From contig DMDA01000060.1 of assembly GCA_003451595.1 (NCBI GenBank), positions 1-21,918 on the forward strand: DNA of 21,918 nucleotides, read 5' to 3'. The notes below the pieces were generated by a model. It saw only the letters and a program-made list of their open reading frames with translations, was not told the origin of the DNA and made no database searches. This stretch comes from Chloroflexota bacterium. Lineage in GTDB: Bacteria; Chloroflexota; Anaerolineae; Caldilineales; Caldilineaceae. The first letter of the stretch is position 1; each line of letters starts with the position of its first letter. Positions 17,677 to 21,918 of this stretch are shown here, piece after piece. The position numbers and the translations under genes were made by a program.

Positions 17677-20600
17677 TTATCCTGGCGCATATGCGCCGTC
17701 GGCTTGTTGCTCCAGCCGCCCCGGCACACCGTAGATCGTCACCCGCTCATTCTGATAGAGCGGCGTCAACAGCCCTTGCGCCGCCATCGCCTCAAATTTG
17801 CGTACGCCGTCGGGATGCAGAAAGCGCTCTAGTTGCCCAACATAGACCAGATCGATGTGCAACTCATCGATGATCTGCTGGGTGCGGGCCACATCGGACG
17901 TAATCCACAACTCGCGATGCAGCCCATCGCGATACCCTACATCCTCTGGATAGCGCTGCTCCTGTTCGTGCATCCCCTTGAGGCCGCTCAAGCCTGTGTT
18001 GCTCGCCATCCGCGTGCCCCATGCCCGATAGTACTCGACTTCGGAGGATTCTAGAATCACGGCGTTGCCGCGTACGTGCTCTAGTAGCCATTGCAATGCC
18101 TGCCACTCGTAACGCAACTCGATGACATTGTTGAAATCTGGCCAGGCATACGCGCCCTCACGCATGAACTCCAATCCGTTGAGCGTGCCCACTTCTGGCC
18201 GCCACCCCGGCATGCGCTGGTCAAGGCGCGCCGGCGTGCCGAGGATGGGGTAAGCCAGACTCGCCACCAGCAGCAACACGAAGACGGCGGCCCAAGCGAA
18301 GCGCAAGAGGCGAGATTGGAGATTGGGGATTGGGGATTGGGGGTTGAGCGCTTGAGGGATTGAGGGATTGGGCTGCTGCGCACCGGCGCTAGCATCTCCA
18401 ATCTCCACTCTCTCAATCCCGGAATCTCCCTGCTTCCGCTCAGGAAACAGCGCGTTCAACAATCGCGGCGTGGCGAGGGCAGCGGCGACGCCCCAGATCA
18501 CCCACACCTGGCTGAAGAACTTGAAGAGCGTGTTCATGCGATAGTAATCGCTGCCGTTCAGGAAGTCCTTGAGATAGAAGAGCTGTGTGCCCGCCAGGAT
18601 CGCCAGTCCGGTTGCAGTCAGCACGGCTACAAACGCGTCGCCAGCGTCAACGGATGCACTTCGTCGCCAGAGCATCGCCACCGCCAACCCCAGCCACGCC
18701 AGACAGATCGCCAACACGCCCCAACCTGCCAGCAACGCCACGAGCGCCAGCACAAACGTGGCAGGCGCCAACGTCAGCAGCGCCAGGTACAAAAACGTTG
18801 GCTGACGCACCAGCTTGCTGTGCAGGTAAATGGCGCGCGGCGCCTGATCGTAGCGACGCAGGAAGAGGCTGATCGCCCGTTCAATACCGGAGGGGAGCAA
18901 CGAAGGGCGAGGAACAGGGGGCAAGCCAGGCCACATGGATTTGTCATCGATGATGCCTGATGTCTGATGGATGACGCCTGATGCACGCAGCGGGCGACGC
19001 GTGGCGATGTAGAGCGTCCAGCTCACCAGCACAAACAGAAAGAAGCTCCAAATCAACAGCCATTTCTCGACAGGATCGGCCGCTTTGACCAGCCCGACGC
19101 CGGACGCGCCGACGTTGACGTAGTTGGCAAAAAAGGGCAAAAAGAGCAGGTACGCGCCGCCCGCATAGAGCACCGTCGCCCCAACCGTCACCAGCCAATC
19201 GATCCGCCCACGCCCGCGAAACTGACTCACCAGGAAGATCAGGATGCCGATGCCCAGATAAGTGGGCAACTCCCACAGATTGACGCTCGCCAGGGCGCCG
19301 AGCAGCAAGGCGAAGGCCGCCAGCAAGCCCAGGCCTGTACGCCAGGCGCGCCGCCAATCGACGCCAGCGTTCATCATCAGCACCAACGCCAACGCCAGGA
19401 ACAACCCCGACAGTGGAATGCCGATGATGTGCGGGTGCAGATCAGCAAAAAGGAAGCTCCAGAAAGGAAACTCGTTGATCGTCGGTTCGATGACGCGACT
19501 CGGCCCCCAGAAGTCGTAGGGCGGCAATTGCGCCACGCCGCTCACCACCTTTTGCCAGCCTGCCGCCGCATCGACAACCTGCTTCACTCCCGGCAGCGCC
19601 GACTGGAAATCCGACGGGCTGATATTTGCCAGCGATCGCACCACCTGCGCCAATCCGTCCAAGTTGCCGATGATGGTTACGTAAAGCGGAGCAAGCAGAG
19701 CCGCGCCGAGACCGGAAAGCCAGGAAAGGGGAGAGGGGAGATTTGAGATTGGAGATTGAGTGCTTGTGAGATTGTGGGATTGAGCGATTGCGGGATCAGA
19801 AGAACCCTCGCTTTCACGCGAATCTCCAATCTCCAATCTCCCAATCTCCAATCTCCCAATCTCCCAATCTCCCAATCTCTTCCTCTCCACCGCCGAATAC
19901 GCCACGGCGAACACATTCACCACCGTCAACGCAAAGAGCGTCGGGATCGTGAGATTGAAAGCCACCTCGGCGTAGATGCCGGTGAGTTTGATCAGGTAGG
20001 CAACCAGATAAAGACCGAAATAGTAGTAATTGATGTAGCCGCCAGCAAAATGGGGATCGACAGGCGGAAAGGTTGGGCTGCGCAGGATGCCGTTCAGGAA
20101 GGCGAACTCCATCTGTTTTTCGCCGCCAAACCAGGGCTGCCAGAGATCCGGGTTTTGCAGCCGCACCCACAAAAAGGCCAGATACGCCACGCCAAAAACC
20201 GCCTCGCCCACCAGCATCAGCTTCCAGTTGCAGCGGATGAACGCTGTGAGGGGGCGGCGTTGACGCACTGCCAAGAGCACGCCCACCACCGCCAGGATCG
20301 CCACCGACAGCCACGCATAGACGACGGTGTTCTGCAGCACGCCCAGCGAGACCAACATCCACAACAGCCAGCCACCCACCAGCCAGCCAAAAGTGCGGCT
20401 CAGGAAAAAGCCAGCGTCGCGCAGTGGGCGAAAGAGCGTGAACATCACCGGCCACATCAGCCAGCCCAAGAGCGTCAGCACCAGCCACCACCAGATGATC
20501 GCCAGGGGCGTGCTCGCACTGGCGAACGCGTTCCAGCGGTAATTGTCGACCACCGGCAACTCCTGGATGGGCCGATCAAACTCCAGCGACCTGCGTTCCG

Positions 20601-21918
20601 TCACCGGCGGCAGCATCGAAGTCGCCTGTCCAGCGCCGAGCAAGCCGATCACGCGGTTGATCAGCCCACGCGACTCGCTGCCCGGCTGGCTACCTAATCC
20701 TAGTGCCTCCAGCAGCGGGCTTAGCGGCGAGTCCTGTCCACGATAGCCGGGGATCGCTTGCTCCCAACTGCGGTCGAAGATTGCATCATACTCGGCATCG
20801 CTCAAGTCGCGCACCTTGCGAAAGATGCTCACTTGTGGGTGGTCGTAAAGGCTGAAACTCTCGTCGGCATGGCGGTCATCGAACGCAAAGCCAAGCAGCT
20901 GCGGCGGCGACGTGACTTCCTGCGCCAACTCAAAGCCCAGGCGGCCATCCCACATGGCGGCGTAATAGAGATTGGTCATCGGGTAGCGTTGCGGCAGCTC
21001 ATCCACGCTGTCGTAGATGCGCTTGGAACTGTAGACCACAAAGTCCGCCTCGCGTAGCTTCTGTTTCAGGATGGCGTACTTATCGGCGGTGTCCTCCTCG
21101 TAAGGACTCCAGTCGATGTTGGTCAGCCCCTTGCTGTACATATCCATCCCTGGTTCACCGGGAATGCTCTTCGGCAAGGGATCATCCCACAATTCCCACA
21201 GGATTATCGACCCGGCGGGCGCGTGCTCATATAGCCATCGGCTCGCGGTGATCCACGTGTGCTCGCGGTTGTAGACGCCATTGACATACGCCAGTGACCA
21301 GAAAATGCCGCCAACCAGACCAATTGTCGCCAGAGCCAGCGCAAGGATGCGGGGTATTGAGCGATTAGGCGATTGGGCAATTGGGCGATTGGGCGCTCCT
21401 GCGTCGGTGAGATCGGAGATTGGCGATTGGAGATTGGGCGAGACTGCGCCATCCGTGCCCCAATCTCCAATCGCCAATCCCTCAATCTCTAAATCGCCTT
21501 TTCGCTCCCTCGCCCCTCTCTCCCACAGCGCCACGATCAACCACGCAGCCCACAGCAGCATGAAGGGCAACACCGGACTCATATAGCGATTGAACTTGGC
21601 CAGGAATGCCCCGGTAATGACGAAATAAGGGAATACCCAACTCCACACAACGAGATTGGCGAGCTGACGATCGTCCAGCCAGCGTAGCTTATCCTGCTTG
21701 CGCGCAAGTACGAGCCAGGTCGTCACGATGCGGACCAGACTGCGCAGCAGCTCCCATGCAGCGTAGAGCGTCCCGGCCAGCGCCGTCAATCCGAGCGGCC
21801 AGCCCAGCCCCCATTGCACCTGCTGTTGAATAAAGTAGAGATAAGGCAGCGTGTTGCGATATTGGCGCGTAAAGGGGAAATCGGCCACACCACGCACCAT
21901 CATGCCTTGTTCGACCAG
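17677..21918 (-). CDS. Chlor_Arch_YYY (DUF2298) membrane protein with extra N-terminal domain (cut by window end)
   Basis: The frame is open to the right edge (LVEQG precedes the internal ATG at 21903), so the true start lies outside; 1413 residues are visible. Numbering from ATG 21903, residues 1-380 are the end of an additional N-terminal membrane region, FPFTRQYRNTLPYLY followed by a soluble part with WLYEHAPAGSIILWELWDDP, resembling the tail of GT39-type proteins. The YYY region starts near 500, with YINYYYFGLYL (YYYFG 626-630), FADLHPHIIGIP (819-830), and SDYYRMNTLFKFFSQVW (1118-1134) as landmarks. The C-terminal soluble domain ends near 1390. Three palindromic repeat elements are read in frame at about residues 135-183, 677-727 and 1158-1198. 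A further small repeat lies near 975-990. Length without these inserts would be about 140 residues less. The presumed role is in lipid-linked glycan assembly together with the downstream genes. Confidence 0.85.
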   Translation of the reverse strand: MVEQGMMVRGVADFPFTRQYRNTLPYLYFIQQQVQWGLGWPLGLTALAGTLYAAWELLRSLVRIVTTWLVLARKQDKLRWLDDRQLANLVVWSWVFPYFVITGAFLAKFNRYMSPVLPFMLLWAAWLIVALWERGARERKGDLEIEGLAIGDWGTDGAVSPNLQSPISDLTDAGAPNRPIAQSPNRSIPRILALALATIGLVGGIFWSLAYVNGVYNREHTWITASRWLYEHAPAGSIILWELWDDPLPKSIPGEPGMDMYSKGLTNIDWSPYEEDTADKYAILKQKLREADFVVYSSKRIYDSVDELPQRYPMTNLYYAAMWDGRLGFELAQEVTSPPQLLGFAFDDRHADESFSLYDHPQVSIFRKVRDLSDAEYDAIFDRSWEQAIPGYRGQDSPLSPLLEALGLGSQPGSESRGLINRVIGLLGAGQATSMLPPVTERRSLEFDRPIQELPVVDNYRWNAFASASTPLAIIWWWLVLTLLGWLMWPVMFTLFRPLRDAGFFLSRTFGWLVGGWLLWMLVSLGVLQNTVVYAWLSVAILAVVGVLLAVRQRRPLTAFIRCNWKLMLVGEAVFGVAYLAFLWVRLQNPDLWQPWFGGEKQMEFAFLNGILRSPTFPPVDPHFAGGYINYYYFGLYLVAYLIKLTGIYAEVAFNLTIPTLFALTVVNVFAVAYSAVERKRLGDWEIGRLEIGRLEIGDSRESEGSSDPAIAQSHNLTSTQSPISNLPSPLSWLSGLGAALLAPLYVTIIGNLDGLAQVVRSLANISPSDFQSALPGVKQVVDAAAGWQKVVSGVAQLPPYDFWGPSRVIEPTINEFPFWSFLFADLHPHIIGIPLSGLFLALALVLMMNAGVDWRRAWRTGLGLLAAFALLLGALASVNLWELPTYLGIGILIFLVSQFRGRGRIDWLVTVGATVLYAGGAYLLFLPFFANYVNVGASGVGLVKAADPVEKWLLIWSFFLFVLVSWTLYIATRRPLRASGVIHQTSGIIDDKSMWPGLPPVPRPSLLPSGIERAISLFLRRYDQAPRAIYLHSKLVRQPTFLYLALLTLAPATFVLALVALLAGWGVLAICLAWLGLAVAMLWRRSASVDAGDAFVAVLTATGLAILAGTQLFYLKDFLNGSDYYRMNTLFKFFSQVWVIWGVAAALATPRLLNALFPERKQGDSGIERVEIGDASAGAQQPNPSIPQALNPQSPIPNLQSRLLRFAWAAVFVLLLVASLAYPILGTPARLDQRMPGWRPEVGTLNGLEFMREGAYAWPDFNNVIELRYEWQALQWLLEHVRGNAVILESSEVEYYRAWGTRMASNTGLSGLKGMHEQEQRYPEDVGYRDGLHRELWITSDVARTQQIIDELHIDLVYVGQLERFLHPDGVRKFEAMAAQGLLTPLYQNERVTIYGVPGRLEQQADGAYAPG
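18312..18429. repeat. Repeat element E: palindromic array inside the large YYY gene
   Basis: The left arm (18312-18372) is built of GAGATTGG, GGGATTGG and TGAGGGATT units. The spacer at about 18373-18393 is unique. The right arm (18394-18429) is ATCTCCAATCTCCACTCTCT and related units. A 12-base exact inverted match (GAGATTGGAGAT type) links the arms. The coding strand reads GDSGIERVEIGD, then QQPNPSIPQALNPQSPIPNL, directly after ALFPERKQ, which follows a membrane helix. This copy is more diverged than D or G and may be older. Confidence 0.82.
18949..18984. repeat. Short direct repeat inside the large YYY gene
   Basis: On the coding strand two 14-base units, CATCAGGCGTCATC and CATCAGGCATCATC, differ at one base and are separated by about nine bases that contain another CATCAG. 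They encode SGVIHQTSGIIDD in a loop between membrane segments. The family differs from the GAGATTG elements. It is another in-frame short repeat in this gene. Confidence 0.55.
19738..19880. repeat. Repeat element F: palindromic array inside the large YYY gene
   Basis: The left arm (19738-19796) has GAGATTTGAGATTGGAGATT and looser GGGATTGAG units. The spacer 19797-19819 is unique. The right arm (19820-19880) is a clean run of AATCTCC/CAATCTCC units. GAGATTGGAGATT (19745-19757) pairs exactly with 19821-19833. On the coding strand the right arm reads IGRLEIGRLEIGD after AVERKR, and the left arm reads an S/N/Q/P-rich tail ending STQSPISNLPSP. Confidence 0.88.
21355..21498. repeat. Repeat element G: palindromic array inside the large YYY gene
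   Basis: A first block of GATTGGGC-type units (21355-21395) is followed by a palindrome in which 21418-21438 pairs perfectly with 21459-21479 over 21 bases across a 20-base spacer. The pairing includes a GATTGGCGATT variant that is matched on both arms. The outer right arm continues to 21498 with CTCAATCTCTAAATCGCC. The coding strand reads KGDLEIEGLAIGDWG, then SPNLQSPISDL and RPIAQSPNRSIP, placed just after ARERKG at the end of a membrane helix. Confidence 0.9.

Overview
The window is high-GC bacterial chromosome that looks like Chloroflexota, possibly a Caldilinea- or Roseiflexus-type lineage. The main reason is the co-occurrence of Chlor_Arch_YYY (DUF2298) membrane proteins with an Agl23-like (TIGR03663-type) glycosyltransferase, a pairing known mainly from Chloroflexi and some Archaea. 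Species cannot be set from sequence reading alone. No rRNA, tRNA, insertion-sequence transposase or CRISPR array was seen, and no gene-free stretch exceeds 300 bases apart from the repeat-bounded segment around 460-900.

Left part (1-5033, + strand): a tryptophan block. In order it holds the 3' end of trpE, a small four-helix-bundle (S23-type) ORF of doubtful integrity, trpS, trpG, an APH/choline-kinase-type phosphotransferase, and trpD. Together trpE, trpG and trpD cover chorismate to phosphoribosyl-anthranilate, and trpS charges tRNA-Trp. At 5039-5697 lies a broken DNA methyltransferase with lower GC. It runs tail-to-tail into the next gene set.

Right part (5692-21918, - strand): five large membrane-protein genes, probably co-transcribed from right to left. 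They are a YYY protein with an extra N-terminal domain (cut by the window edge), a single-domain YYY protein, a GT-C-like protein that has lost its catalytic motifs, an Agl23-like GT-C protein with a C-terminal NHL propeller, and a GT39 protein with two PA14 domains and an NHL propeller. This looks like a machine for lipid-linked sugar transfer outside the membrane (protein or surface-polymer glycosylation). The substrate cannot be read from the sequence.

The most unusual feature is a family of seven palindromic repeat elements. Each has a left arm of tandem 7-8 base units like GGAGATT(G/A), a short unique spacer, and a right arm of the complementary units (CAATCTC). Three lie between trp genes. 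Four lie inside YYY genes, in frame, each just after a basic 'RK' that follows a membrane helix. One copy (460-888) carries the S23-type ORF as its spacer, so this may be a REP-like or MITE-like element family with a small coding member. That link is inference.
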